NCBI RefSeq assembly: GCF_022809715.1
Contig: NZ_CP094461.1
Location: 682,001-746,000, forward strand
From: Burkholderia pyrrocinia
GTDB lineage: Bacteria > Pseudomonadota > Gammaproteobacteria > Burkholderiales > Burkholderiaceae
Direction of reading: 5' to 3'
DNA length: 64,000 bases
Shown here in pieces: positions 1-9,142 of the stretch. The notes under the pieces were generated by a model. The model saw nothing but the letters and a program-made list of their open reading frames with translations. It was not told where the DNA came from and searched no databases. A program made the position numbers and the translations under genes. Positions within the stretch are counted from its first letter, which is position 1, and the number at the start of each line of letters is the position of its first letter.

Positions 1-126
1 CGCCTGTCGCGCCAACCTGATCCGCGGTGCCGCGCGCGATCGTCATGCGAACGCGCGCGTCCGACACGCCGTCTACTGCCCCGCCAGTCGAATGACGCCG
101 GGCGAACCGGTTCACGTGGAGCGCGC

Positions 127-1407
127 ATGAAGCACAAACGACTCTGGTTCGGTGCGGCAGGCATCGCGATCGCCGGCCTGGCGGTCGCGATCGGCATCAT
201 GGTTCGGCCGTCGATCGCGCCGATCGATCCGCCTGCCCGCGCATCGTTCGATCCGCAACTGATCAAGGCCGGCGCGCGCGTGGTCGCGCTCGGCGATTGC
301 GTCGTCTGCCACACCGCGAAGGACGGCAAGCCGTTCGCGGGCGGGCTGCCGCTCGCTACGCCGTTCGGCACGATCTACGCGACCAACATCACGCCGGATG
401 CCGACACCGGCATCGGCCGCTGGTCGCGTGACGCGTTCGCGCGTGCGCTGCGCAGCGGCATCGCCCGCGATGGCCATCCGCTCTACCCGGCGTTTCCGTA
501 CATTCACTTCACGCGGATGTCCGACGACGACATCGCGGCTGCGTACGCGTACCTGATGACCCGCGAGCCGGTTCGAACGAAGGCGCCGGCGAACGACCTG
601 ATCTTCCCGCTCAACTTCCGGCCGCTGGTCGCGTTCTGGAACGTGCTGTTCCTGCGCGAAGGCGCGTACCGGCCGGACCCGTCGCAATCCGCGCAATGGA
701 ATCGAGGCAAGCTGCTGGTCGACGGCCTCGGCCACTGCGCGTCCTGCCATTCGCCGCTGAATGCGATCGGCGGCGAACAGTCGGGCAAGGCATTCGACGG
801 CGGCATCGTCGACGGCTGGGAAGCACCGCCGCTCAATACGCTCGGCAATGCGGCACGGCCGTGGACGCAGGCGCAACTCGTCACGTACCTGCGCACCGGC
901 CGCGCGAGCGAGCACGGCGCGGCCGCCGGGCCGATGCTGCCCGTCACACGCGATCTCGCGACGGTGCCGGTCGAGGATGTCGAGGCCATCGCGGCCTACA
1001 TCCTGTCGATCCAGAAGCCGGCCGCCGCGCGGCCTGCGACGACCGCCGCCGAACGCCATGCGACGACGCCGGCCGGCCAACGCGGCGCGGTGCTGTTCCA
1101 GGCGTCGTGCGCGCAGTGCCACGGGCCTGCATCGCCGATGCAGTCGATCGGCGAACGGCCGACGCTCGCATTCAGCACGGCGGTCGCCGCCGACACGCCG
1201 CGCAACGCGATCCAGATGATGCTCAACGGGATCGGCTGGCACGGCGAGGACACGCTGAACTACATGCCGTCTTACCTCGACCAGTACGACGACGCGCAGA
1301 TCGCGGACCTCGCCGCGTACCTCCGCGAAACGTACACCGATCGCCCCGCATGGAGCGGCATCGACACCCTGGCCGCGAAACTCAGAAAGGAGGACAGCGC
1401 GCGATGA
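127..1407 (+). CDS. Triheme c-type cytochrome, electron-acceptor subunit of a molybdenum hydroxylase
   Basis: Membrane-anchored or exported cytochrome of 426 residues that should take electrons from the molybdenum enzyme encoded by the next two genes and pass them to the respiratory chain. Residues 1-25 form one hydrophobic segment (signal or anchor). Three haem-binding CxxCH motifs are visible at C58-H62, C204-H208 and C328-H332, the arrangement of the cytochrome subunit of alcohol/aldehyde dehydrogenase-type complexes. A GGAG-like ribosome site precedes the ATG. The stop overlaps the next start (ATGA), so the three genes are one operon. The first 126 bases of the window show no recognisable gene. 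Family assignment is firm; the substrate of the complex is not known. Confidence 0.9.
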   Translation: MKHKRLWFGAAGIAIAGLAVAIGIMVRPSIAPIDPPARASFDPQLIKAGARVVALGDCVVCHTAKDGKPFAGGLPLATPFGTIYATNITPDADTGIGRWSRDAFARALRSGIARDGHPLYPAFPYIHFTRMSDDDIAAAYAYLMTREPVRTKAPANDLIFPLNFRPLVAFWNVLFLREGAYRPDPSQSAQWNRGKLLVDGLGHCASCHSPLNAIGGEQSGKAFDGGIVDGWEAPPLNTLGNAARPWTQAQLVTYLRTGRASEHGAAAGPMLPVTRDLATVPVEDVEAIAAYILSIQKPAAARPATTAAERHATTPAGQRGAVLFQASCAQCHGPASPMQSIGERPTLAFSTAVAADTPRNAIQMMLNGIGWHGEDTLNYMPSYLDQYDDAQIADLAAYLRETYTDRPAWSGIDTLAAKLRKEDSAR

Positions 1408-1904
1408 TCACCCTCACCGTGAATGGCGTGCGGCACACGCTCGACATCGATCCGTCCACGCCGCTCCTTTACGCGCTGCGCAACGACCTGCACCTGCACG
1501 GCGCGAAGTTCGGCTGCGGCCTCGGGCAATGCGGCGCGTGCACCGTGATCGTCGACGACAAGCCGATGTTCTCGTGCCTGATCCCGGTCGCCGCGGTCGG
1601 CGAGCGCCGCGTCAGGACCATCGAGAGCCTCGGCACCGCCGAGCATCCGGGCAAGCTTCAGCAAGCGTTCATCGAGCATCAGGCGGCGCAGTGCGGTTAT
1701 TGCATCGCGGGCATGATCATGCGCGCGCAGGCGCTGCTGGAGCGCAAGCCGAAACCCACCGAACACGAGCTGCGCACGCACATGGAACCGAATCTGTGCC
1801 GTTGCGGCACCCACATGCGGATCCTGGCGGCCGTGCGCCAGGTCGCGGGCCTGCCGGACCCGGAACCGGCCGCCGCTCCCGTCACGATCAGCAAGGGACT
1901 CTGA
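1404..1904 (+). CDS. iorA: [2Fe-2S] subunit of xanthine dehydrogenase-family enzyme (IorA-like)
   Basis: Small electron-transfer subunit (166 aa) of a molybdenum hydroxylase, carrying two [2Fe-2S] clusters between the molybdenum site and the cytochrome. The plant-ferredoxin-type cluster motif CGLGQCGAC plus a further Cys lies around residues 38-60, and the second, four-helix-bundle cluster motif (QCGYC ... NLCRC) around residues 98-138. Length and motif order match IorA of isoquinoline 1-oxidoreductase and the small subunits of nicotinate and aldehyde dehydrogenases. Start chosen at the ATG overlapping the cytochrome stop; its own stop overlaps the next start. The symbol reflects family similarity only; isoquinoline as substrate is not implied. 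Confidence 0.9.
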   Translation: MITLTVNGVRHTLDIDPSTPLLYALRNDLHLHGAKFGCGLGQCGACTVIVDDKPMFSCLIPVAAVGERRVRTIESLGTAEHPGKLQQAFIEHQAAQCGYCIAGMIMRAQALLERKPKPTEHELRTHMEPNLCRCGTHMRILAAVRQVAGLPDPEPAAAPVTISKGL

Positions 1905-4165
1905 TGAACCCACCCGACGATATCGACGAAGGCCGCCGGCACTTCATGGTTTCCGGCGCGCTGTTCGTCGCGTTCAGCCTCGCACCGGCCGCGCGCGCCG
2001 CCGCCGAGGTCGTGATCGCGGACGAAGGCGCCGCCGTCCACGTGGCCAAGGCTACCGAAACGCTGGCCGGCAGCCTGAAGACCAATCCGCTGCTGGACGC
2101 GTGGATCAAGATCGCGCCCGACGGCAAGGTCACCGTGTTCACGGGCAAGGTCGAGCTCGGCACCGGCGTGCGCACCGCGTTGCTGCAGGTGGCCGCCGAG
2201 GAGCTGAACATGAAGCCCTCGCTGATCACGTTCCTGACCGCCGACACCGGCGCGTCGCCGGACGAGGGATTGACGGCCGGCAGCCACACGATGGCGGACA
2301 GCGGCTCCGCGCTGCTGAACGCCGCCGCGCAGGTGCGCGGGCTGCTGGTCGACGGCGCCGCGAAGCAGTTCGGCGTCGAGGCGCGCCTGCTCACCGTCGC
2401 CGACGCGGTCATCAAGGCGCCGGACGGCCGCACGATGCGCTACGGCGACGCAGTCCGCACCGTCGACCTGCATCGCAACGCGACGCCGGCTTCGCCGTTG
2501 AAGAGCCCGGCCACGTTCGCCGTGATCGGCACGTCGCTGCCGCGCGTCGACATTCCGAACAAGGTCACGGGCGGCGTCAGCTACGTGCAGGACATGACGC
2601 TGCCCGGCATGCTGCATGCGCGCGTCGTGATGCCGCCGGTGTACGACGCGAAGCTGCTGTCGTTCGACGAAGCCGCGATCCTGAAGATGCCGGGTGTCGT
2701 GCGGATCGTGCGCAACGGCAGCATGCTCGCGGTGGTCGCGCAGGGCGAATGGCAGGCGGTCGTCGCGCAGCGCGCGCTGGCCGCCGGCTGCCGCTGGTCG
2801 CCCGGCCGGGCGCTGCCCGATCGCAACACGGTTCACGAGGACCTGAAACGAATCTCGACGCAGCGCATCGAGATCGCCAATACGCATGCGCAAACCGCGC
2901 CGGCGACGAAAACGCTGTCCGCCACGTTCCTGAAGAACTACCTGCTGCACGGCTCGATCGGGCCGTCCTGCTCGGTCGCGCATCTCGAGAACGGCACGCT
3001 GACCGTGTGGACCCACTCGCAAGGCGTCTACCCGCTGCGCGACGCGCTCGCCGAGATGCTGTCGATGCCGAAGGCGAGCGTGCGCTGCATCCATACCGAG
3101 GGCTCCGGCTGCTACGGGCACAACGGTGCGGACGACGCGGCCGCGCATGCGGCGCTGATCGCGGCCGCGATGCCCGGCAAGCCGATCCGCGTCCAGTGGA
3201 TGCGCGAACAGGAGCATACGTGGGACCACTTCACGCCGGCGATGGTCACCGAGCTCAGCGCGTCGCTCGACGCGAGCGGCCGCATCGTCGACTGGAACTA
3301 CGCGCTGTGGAGCAGTTCGCACAACGAGCGGATCGTCAACGCCGGCCGGCTGCTGCCCGCGCGCATGCTCGAACCGCCGTTCGTGCCCGCGCCGTCGACG
3401 CCGATGCTGCAGCCCGAGGGCGGCGGCGACCGCAACGCGATCCCGCTGTACGCGCTGCCGAACATGCACATCGTCAACAACTTCTCGCCGACGATGCCGC
3501 TGCAGACGTCGGCGATGCGCTCGCTCGGCGCGCACACGAACGTCTGGGCGATCGAAAGCTTCATGGACGAGCTCGCGCACGCGGCCGGCGTCGATCCTGT
3601 CGAATTCCGGCTGCGTCACATGCAGGATCACCGCGCGAGCCAGGTGATCAAGCTCGCCGCGACGAAATTCGGCTGGCCGCGGCCGCCGCGCGAACGCAAC
3701 CGCGGCGTCGGCTTCGCCTTCGGCAAATACAAGAACCTGATGGCCTACGTCGCGATCGCGGTCGAGGTGTCGGTCGTGCCGGAAACCGGCCAGGTGACGC
3801 TCGAACGTGCGGAAGCGGCCGTCGACGCTGGCCAGATCGTGTCGCCGGACGGCATTCGCAACCAGATCGAGGGCGGTATCATCCAGTCCGCGAGCTGGAC
3901 GCTGTACGAGGCGCTGAAATACGATACGCAGCGCGTGCGCAGCTTCGACTGGAGCAGCTATCCGATCCTGCGCTTCTCGGCCGCGCCGCAAAGCGTGCGG
4001 GTCAATCTGATCAATCGTCCCGGCGCGCCGTTCCTCGGCGCGGCCGAGGCGTCGATGGGACCGACCGCCGGCGCGCTCGCCAACGCGATCTTCGACGCGA
4101 CCGGCCAGCGCCTGCGCGAGATGCCGTTTGCGGGCGACGCGCTCAGGAAACGCATCGACGCATAG
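1904..4165 (+). CDS. iorB: Molybdopterin-binding subunit of xanthine dehydrogenase-family enzyme (IorB-like)
   Basis: Catalytic subunit (753 aa), expected to hydroxylate an N-heteroaromatic or oxidise an aldehyde at a molybdopterin-cytosine-dinucleotide centre. The N terminus has a twin-arginine motif (GRRHFMVSG) and a hydrophobic stretch ending in ARAAA, so the enzyme is probably exported folded by Tat, fitting the periplasmic-type cytochrome upstream. The catalytic glutamate appears in the C-terminal GAAEAS motif (about E715). Length and two-gene organisation are those of IorB/aldehyde dehydrogenase large subunits. It overlaps the [2Fe-2S] gene by one base (TGATG), showing translational coupling. 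Substrate unknown; a LysR regulator follows 70 bp downstream. Confidence 0.9.
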   Translation: MNPPDDIDEGRRHFMVSGALFVAFSLAPAARAAAEVVIADEGAAVHVAKATETLAGSLKTNPLLDAWIKIAPDGKVTVFTGKVELGTGVRTALLQVAAEELNMKPSLITFLTADTGASPDEGLTAGSHTMADSGSALLNAAAQVRGLLVDGAAKQFGVEARLLTVADAVIKAPDGRTMRYGDAVRTVDLHRNATPASPLKSPATFAVIGTSLPRVDIPNKVTGGVSYVQDMTLPGMLHARVVMPPVYDAKLLSFDEAAILKMPGVVRIVRNGSMLAVVAQGEWQAVVAQRALAAGCRWSPGRALPDRNTVHEDLKRISTQRIEIANTHAQTAPATKTLSATFLKNYLLHGSIGPSCSVAHLENGTLTVWTHSQGVYPLRDALAEMLSMPKASVRCIHTEGSGCYGHNGADDAAAHAALIAAAMPGKPIRVQWMREQEHTWDHFTPAMVTELSASLDASGRIVDWNYALWSSSHNERIVNAGRLLPARMLEPPFVPAPSTPMLQPEGGGDRNAIPLYALPNMHIVNNFSPTMPLQTSAMRSLGAHTNVWAIESFMDELAHAAGVDPVEFRLRHMQDHRASQVIKLAATKFGWPRPPRERNRGVGFAFGKYKNLMAYVAIAVEVSVVPETGQVTLERAEAAVDAGQIVSPDGIRNQIEGGIIQSASWTLYEALKYDTQRVRSFDWSSYPILRFSAAPQSVRVNLINRPGAPFLGAAEASMGPTAGALANAIFDATGQRLREMPFAGDALRKRIDA

Positions 4166-4235
4166 CGGCATCACACGACACATCGCGCCGGCATGAACCG
4201 GCGCGGGCAATAAACAGGCTGGAGATTTCGGAACG

Positions 4236-5153
4236 ATGGATACCTTGCTTTCAATGCGCGTGTTTACGCGCATCGTCGAGACAGGCAGCTTCACGCGCGC
4301 GTCCGACACGACTGGCCTGACGACGCCGCGCGTGTCCGCGCTGCTGAGCGCGCTCGAACAGCATCTCGGCTGCCGGCTGCTGAACCGCACCACGCGCCGG
4401 ATCTCGCTCACCGAGGACGGGCAGGCGTACTACGAACGCTCGGTCGCGGTGCTGCGCGAGATCGACGACATGGAGGCATCGGTATCGCAGGCGCGCAACG
4501 TGCCGCGCGGCCGCCTGAAGGTGAACCTGCCGCCGGCCATGGCGAAGCAGATCATGGTGCCCGCGCTGCCCGAATTTCTCGCCGCCCATCCGGGCATCAT
4601 GGTCGAGCTCGGCGTGACCGATCGCCAGATCGACCTCGTCGGCGAAGGCGTCGACTGCGTGGTGCGAATCGGCGCGCTCGACGATTCGGGGCTGGTCGCG
4701 AAGCGGATCGGCAGCCTGACCACCTGCACCTGCGCGTCCCCCACGTATCTCGAACGATGCGGCGCACCCGAAACGGTGGACGATCTCGCGCAGCACATCG
4801 CGGTCAGCCACATCTCGGCCGATACGGGCCGCCCGCGGCCGTGGGACTACGTCGTCGACGGCGAAGCGCGCATCGTGCAGATGTGCGGCACGGTCGCGGT
4901 CAACGACGCCGACACCTACATCGAGTGCGGCGTCGCGGGGATCGGCCTGATCAAGACCTCGCTGTACCTGGTCGAGCCGTATCTGAAATCGGGGCGCCTG
5001 CGCGAGGTGCTGACCGATTTCAACCCGCCGCCCCGGCCGATCTCGATCCTGTATCCGCCCAATCGGCATACGCCCGTCAAGCTCAAGGTCTTCGTCGACT
5101 GGCTCGCGGGGCTGTTCGCGGAGATTCCGACGCTGCAGGGCAAGCGCTGTTGA
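4236..5153 (+). CDS. LysR-family transcriptional regulator
   Basis: DNA-binding regulator of 305 aa with the LysR helix-turn-helix in the first 60 residues (starting MDTLLSMRVFTRIVETGSFT) and an effector-binding domain behind it. It lies 70 bp after the molybdenum hydroxylase genes on the same strand, separated by an AT-richer stretch with a GGAGAT ribosome site before the ATG. The common inference is that it controls the preceding iorAB-type operon or the MFS/Old Yellow Enzyme genes downstream. Nothing in the sequence fixes the effector. Confidence 0.9.
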   Translation: MDTLLSMRVFTRIVETGSFTRASDTTGLTTPRVSALLSALEQHLGCRLLNRTTRRISLTEDGQAYYERSVAVLREIDDMEASVSQARNVPRGRLKVNLPPAMAKQIMVPALPEFLAAHPGIMVELGVTDRQIDLVGEGVDCVVRIGALDDSGLVAKRIGSLTTCTCASPTYLERCGAPETVDDLAQHIAVSHISADTGRPRPWDYVVDGEARIVQMCGTVAVNDADTYIECGVAGIGLIKTSLYLVEPYLKSGRLREVLTDFNPPPRPISILYPPNRHTPVKLKVFVDWLAGLFAEIPTLQGKRC

Positions 5154-5156
5154 TAC

Positions 5157-5783
5157 TCGTCGTTGAAGCCCGCCGTTGAATCCCGCTTTTGAATCCGATC
5201 CTCCTCGCCACCGCGCGCGCCGCATGAATCACGTGATTTAAGACGGCGTTCAGGACTATTCAGCGCTGTCGATCCAGACTGGCCTCATCGGGCTTCGCGA
5301 TCCGCGATATCCGCGCCGGGAGCCCGTTTCGAGAGGCACATCATGAAGATCGCGACCGCCGCAGCGTCCGTCCAGGCCGTCTTCGAAGTCCTCGGCCCGG
5401 CGTTGCCGGCGGCCGCATCGCGCTCGCCGGCAACGCGGCCTGCACGCCGCGGGCCCCTATCGCATCCGACATACCGAAGCCCCTCGCCGACACGGTCACC
5501 CTCGCGCAGGCGCGGCCGCCCCGTGCGCACGATGTCACGTCACGAACCGCGTTGCGAACCCCGTCACGGGCGGCCGCATGCCGCGTCGCGTCGGCCGGCC
5601 TCCGCGCCCGGTCCGACCCCTTTGCGTGGCGCGCAATGCTCGATTGCGCCCCGGACGTATTCCCTTGTTATCGATCGATCAATAATCTTGACGGCAATGC
5701 GGCGGCTTCCGTTTCGCCGCGATAGCAATCGCAACGCCCGCCCGACGCACGGGCACCCGATATCTCTTTCCAAGGAGTCGACC
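5157..5783. other. Long intergenic region upstream of the MFS gene
   Basis: More than 600 bases without a convincing gene. An open frame runs from 5343 into the MFS gene, but its residues are arginine/proline/serine-rich noise and the true start is at 5784. The only clear structure is the palindrome at 5668-5685 listed separately. Base composition drops in G+C from about 5660 to 5700, as expected for a promoter. Confidence 0.5.
5668..5685. promoter_or_regulatory. 18-bp near-perfect palindrome, probable operator upstream of the MFS gene
   Basis: TTATCGATCGATCAATAA is an inverted repeat with one mismatched pair, about 100 bp before the exporter start. Fifteen of its 18 bases recur, in reverse orientation, upstream of the tetR-type gene at 21848. 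This suggests a TetR-type binding site; no footprint exists, so the role is inference. Confidence 0.45.
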
Positions 5784-7001
5784 ATGTCAGCAGAATCCAC
5801 CCCGCTCGCGCCCCACGGGCATGCGGCCAAGCTCACGCAGGGCCTCATCCTGCTGTTCGCGTTCAGTTGCGGCGCGATCGTCGCGAACCTGTACTACGCG
5901 CAACCGATCACCGAACTCATCGCGCCCAGCCTGCACATGTCCGGCGAAACCGCGAGCCTCATCGTGTCGCTGACGCAGATCGGCTATGCGCTCGGCCTGT
6001 TCTTCATCGTGCCGCTCGGCGACCTGCTCGAGAACCGCAAGCTGATGATCGTCACGGCCGTCGTGTCGATCGCGAGCCTCGCGGCGGCCGCGGTCGTCCA
6101 GACGCCCGGGCTGTTCCTCGCGATTTCGCTGCTGGTCGGCTTCAGTTCCGTCGCCGTGCAGATCCTGGTGCCGCTCGCCGCGCACCTCGCGCCGGATCAT
6201 TCGCGCGGCCGCGTGGTCGGCACGATCATGAGCGGGCTGCTGCTCGGCATCCTGCTCGCGCGCCCGCTGTCGAGCGTCGTGGCCGACGCGTTCGGCTGGC
6301 GCTTCGTGTTCGCGGCCGCCGCCGTGCTGATGACGCTCGTGACGGCCGTGCTCGCGCTGACGATCCCGTCGCGCCAGCCCGATCACCGTGCGACCTATTT
6401 CGAGCTGATCGGCTCGCTGCTGCATCTGGTCCGCACGATGCCGGTGCTGCGCCATCGCGCGTTCTACCAGGGCCTGATGTTCGCGTCGTTCAGCCTGTTC
6501 TGGACCGCCGTGCCGGTCGAGCTGACGCGTCACTACGGGCTGTCGCAATCGGCCATCGGCCTGTTCGCGCTGGTCGGCGCGATCGGCGCAACGTCGGCAC
6601 CGGTCGCGGGCCGCCTCGCGGATGCCGGCCATACCGTGCGGGCGACGCTGATCGCGCTGGTCGCCGGCGCCCTGTCGTATGCGGTCGCGCTGATCCACGG
6701 CGCCGGCCTGTATGGCCTGGTCGTCACGGGCATCGTGCTCGATTTCGCGGTGCAAATGAACATGGTGCTCGGCCAGCGCGAGATCTACGCGCTGCACGCG
6801 GCGAGCCGCAACCGCCTGAACGCGCTGTACATGACGAGCATCTTCGTCGGCGGCGCCATCGGCTCCGCGCTCGCGAGCCCGCTGTACGAGCATGGCGGCT
6901 GGCCGCTCGTCGCCGCGGTCGCCGGCGCGTTCCCGATCGTTGCGCTCATCCACTACCTTGCCATCGGCCGTCCGCACGCGGAACGCCACGCTCAGTCCTG
7001 A
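5784..7001 (+). CDS. MFS transporter (DHA1-like drug/efflux family)
   Basis: Inner-membrane transporter of 405 aa with about twelve hydrophobic segments. The loop after the second segment carries a typical MFS motif A region (PLGDLLENRKLM), where Gly-Asp and the basic residues are intact. The start is placed at the ATG preceded by AAGGAG (CCAAGGAGTCGACC) rather than at the much earlier frame opening. It precedes an Old Yellow Enzyme gene by 181 bp on the same strand, a pairing often seen for handling electrophilic or aromatic compounds. Substrate unknown. Confidence 0.9.
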   Translation: MSAESTPLAPHGHAAKLTQGLILLFAFSCGAIVANLYYAQPITELIAPSLHMSGETASLIVSLTQIGYALGLFFIVPLGDLLENRKLMIVTAVVSIASLAAAAVVQTPGLFLAISLLVGFSSVAVQILVPLAAHLAPDHSRGRVVGTIMSGLLLGILLARPLSSVVADAFGWRFVFAAAAVLMTLVTAVLALTIPSRQPDHRATYFELIGSLLHLVRTMPVLRHRAFYQGLMFASFSLFWTAVPVELTRHYGLSQSAIGLFALVGAIGATSAPVAGRLADAGHTVRATLIALVAGALSYAVALIHGAGLYGLVVTGIVLDFAVQMNMVLGQREIYALHAASRNRLNALYMTSIFVGGAIGSALASPLYEHGGWPLVAAVAGAFPIVALIHYLAIGRPHAERHAQS

Positions 7002-7182
7002 ACCGGCGCCGGCACCGGTTCACGCGCGAATCCCGCCCGGGCCGTTCGCGCGCCGGAACGCTGCCGGCACGTCACCCGCGTCACTCCCGAACTTTCCGCA
7101 AGGCCCGCCGTTGCGCCGGTTGCAACCGGACGCTATCGCACGATAAGCGGCGCCGCCCTGCTCCACGCAAAAGGAATCCATC

Positions 7183-8295
7183 ATGTCTTCCCTGCTCAGC
7201 CACTACGACCTGCGCGGCCTGCCGCTTCCCAACCGTGTCGTGATGGGGCCGATGACGCGTTCGCGCGCGCCGTCGCGCGGCCAGCCGACCGAACTCATGG
7301 CCGAGTACTACGCGCAGCGCGCATCCGCCGGCCTGATCGTGACCGAAGCGACCAACGTCAGCCCGGCCTCCGCATCGTTCGAACTGACGCCGGGGCTCGT
7401 CACCGACGAACAGGCGGCCGGCTGGAAGCAGATCACGGACGCGGTCCACGCGAACGGCGGCCGCATCTTCGCGCAGCTGTGGCACGGCGGCCGGGTCAGC
7501 TCGCTGACGCTGCTCGGCGGCGATGCGCCGCTGTCGCCGTCGGGCGTCAACGACGATCTCGAGCAGCTGCAGGTGTGGGCGCAGTTGCAGAACGGCTATT
7601 ACACGAAGATTCACGCGACGCCGTCGCGTGCGATGACGACGGACGAAGTCGCCGGGACGGTCGACGAATTCCGCCAGGCGGCGATCCGCGCGATGGCGGC
7701 CGGCTTCGACGGCGTCGAGATCCACGCGGCCAACGGCTACCTGCCGCACCAGTTCCTGTCGTCGACGCTGAACCGCCGCGACGACGGTTACGGCGGCTCG
7801 ATCGCGAACCGCGCGCGCTTCCTCGAGGAAATCGTCGACGCGGTCGGCGGCGTGATGCCGCTCGACCGCGTGGGCGTGCGCATCTCGCCGTACGCGAAGT
7901 ACAACAACGTGCGCGACGCGGATCCGGACGCGACGTACGCGTACGTCGGCCGCATGCTCGACGAAGCCGGCGTCGCCTATCTGCACGCGGCCGACACCAA
8001 CGGCTGGAGCGGCGAGCCCGACCTGCCGCGCATCATCGAGAACACGCGCAAGACCTTCGGCGGCACGCTGATCGTCAACGGCGGCATTGCGCCGGAGGCC
8101 GCGAACGCTCTGATCGATGCCGGCGACGCCGATCTCGTCGCGTTTGCGCGTGCGTACATCGCGAACCCCGATCTCGTCGAGCGCATCGCGGCGAATGCGC
8201 CGCTCGCCGCGCCGAAGCCGGTCGGCTGGTATGGCGGCGACCGCGCGGGATACGTCGACTATGCGCGTCACGACGCGGCCAGCCGGGCGGCCTGA
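7183..8295 (+). CDS. nemA: Old Yellow Enzyme-family NADH:flavin oxidoreductase (N-ethylmaleimide reductase-like)
   Basis: FMN-dependent ene-reductase (370 aa) that would reduce activated C=C bonds, nitro groups or similar electrophiles with NAD(P)H. It shows the family's TIM-barrel landmarks: PMTRSRA near the N terminus, GRIFAQLWHGGR, the substrate-binding His/Asn pair in HAANGYL, the GGSIANRARF region and the late phosphate-binding DADLVAFARAYIANPDLV. An AAAGGAATC ribosome site precedes the ATG. Length matches NemA/OYE. The symbol is by similarity; xenobiotic reductase is an equal alternative name. Confidence 0.9.
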   Translation: MSSLLSHYDLRGLPLPNRVVMGPMTRSRAPSRGQPTELMAEYYAQRASAGLIVTEATNVSPASASFELTPGLVTDEQAAGWKQITDAVHANGGRIFAQLWHGGRVSSLTLLGGDAPLSPSGVNDDLEQLQVWAQLQNGYYTKIHATPSRAMTTDEVAGTVDEFRQAAIRAMAAGFDGVEIHAANGYLPHQFLSSTLNRRDDGYGGSIANRARFLEEIVDAVGGVMPLDRVGVRISPYAKYNNVRDADPDATYAYVGRMLDEAGVAYLHAADTNGWSGEPDLPRIIENTRKTFGGTLIVNGGIAPEAANALIDAGDADLVAFARAYIANPDLVERIAANAPLAAPKPVGWYGGDRAGYVDYARHDAASRAA

Positions 8296-8373
8296 GCCCC
8301 GCTCCGGCGGCGGCCCGATGCGGTCTCGTTCAGACCGTCGCCGACCTTGGTCGAACCCGTCGTGCCGACCCGC

Positions 8374-9045
8374 TCACGCGTCGTTCCAGCGCGCGCCCAG
8401 CACGCGTCCGCAGAAGTTCGGCCGGTGAAAATCCGGATCGGCGCGCTCGAGCACGTCGGCGCTCCACGTGCCGAACGTCGACGCCGGCCGGTGCGCGACC
8501 CCGCGTGCGATCGCGTCGAGGAACGCGCCGCCGAACCCGTCGCCGCGCGGGTACGCGGCGAGCAGCGCCCGCCGCTCGTCGGCCGAATACGCGTCGACGC
8601 CGGTTGCCATCAGGTCGGTCGATACGGCGGACGCCAGCACGCGCGCGAGCGGCGACACGCGCGCGGCCACACCGGGCGACGTATGCAGCGCGATCGCGTG
8701 CCACACGTCGTCGCGCATGCGCTGCGACGTCTGATGGCGCAGCAGGAACGCCTGCGCGGCATCGGCGCTGTCGAGCTCGTAGCGCTCGGTCGAACGGCCA
8801 TACGCGGTGCTCAAGCCCATGTTCGCGTACATCGCGGCCACGTACAGCGTATCGGCATCGCAGGCATCGCTGGCACGTCGCGCGGCAAGCGACGCGAGAA
8901 CGAACACCCGGCACGCGTGGTCGGTAATCACCTGCGGCAGCGACGCGCATGCCGCTTCGGCGGCTTCGATCGCCATCGGCGTCCGGGGAATGCGGACGCC
9001 GGCGACTTCGTCATGGGCCGATGCGCACGTGTGCGCAGAATTCAT
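8374..9045 (-). CDS. HD-domain (cyanamide hydratase-like) protein with a degenerate HD motif
   Basis: A 223-aa helical protein of the HD-domain group related to cyanamide hydratases. The first metal-binding histidine is present (H43 in TDHACRVFVLASLAARR) and the downstream IALHTSP segment is conserved. The defining His-Asp pair is replaced: where relatives read LHDLGL this protein reads YANMGL (A74-N75). Metal-dependent hydrolase activity is therefore doubtful; it may be a structural or binding descendant. The start was chosen at MNSAHT, 11 bases after a GGAG ribosome site, not at the longer frame opening at 9408. It is transcribed toward the Old Yellow Enzyme gene (convergent). Confidence 0.75.
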   Translation of the reverse strand: MNSAHTCASAHDEVAGVRIPRTPMAIEAAEAACASLPQVITDHACRVFVLASLAARRASDACDADTLYVAAMYANMGLSTAYGRSTERYELDSADAAQAFLLRHQTSQRMRDDVWHAIALHTSPGVAARVSPLARVLASAVSTDLMATGVDAYSADERRALLAAYPRGDGFGGAFLDAIARGVAHRPASTFGTWSADVLERADPDFHRPNFCGRVLGARWNDA

Positions 9046-9142
9046 CTCGTCTCCTTCTGCCCCGCGCCGGGGGCGGGAAATTATCCATTCATCGCGCGGC
9101 ACGCGCCGGGGTCGCCCGGCCTGCCCGCTGAGCGACGCCATC

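Noticed and set aside
1697..4411. 904-residue open frame on the minus strand opposite the molybdopterin subunit
   Set aside because: Sequence is Arg/Asp/His/Val-rich, typical antisense of a high-G+C gene; the plus strand carries a well-conserved enzyme over the same bases.
5343..5783. N-terminal extension of the MFS gene, or a separate small gene starting MKIATAAASVQAVFEVLG
   Set aside because: Residues are Pro/Ser/Arg-rich without any known pattern; the proper start at 5784 has a good ribosome site. A degraded gene cannot be excluded but I could not name one.
7081..8271. 396-residue minus-strand frame opposite the Old Yellow Enzyme gene
   Set aside because: Low-complexity Arg/Val/Asp antisense; the enzyme on the plus strand explains the region.
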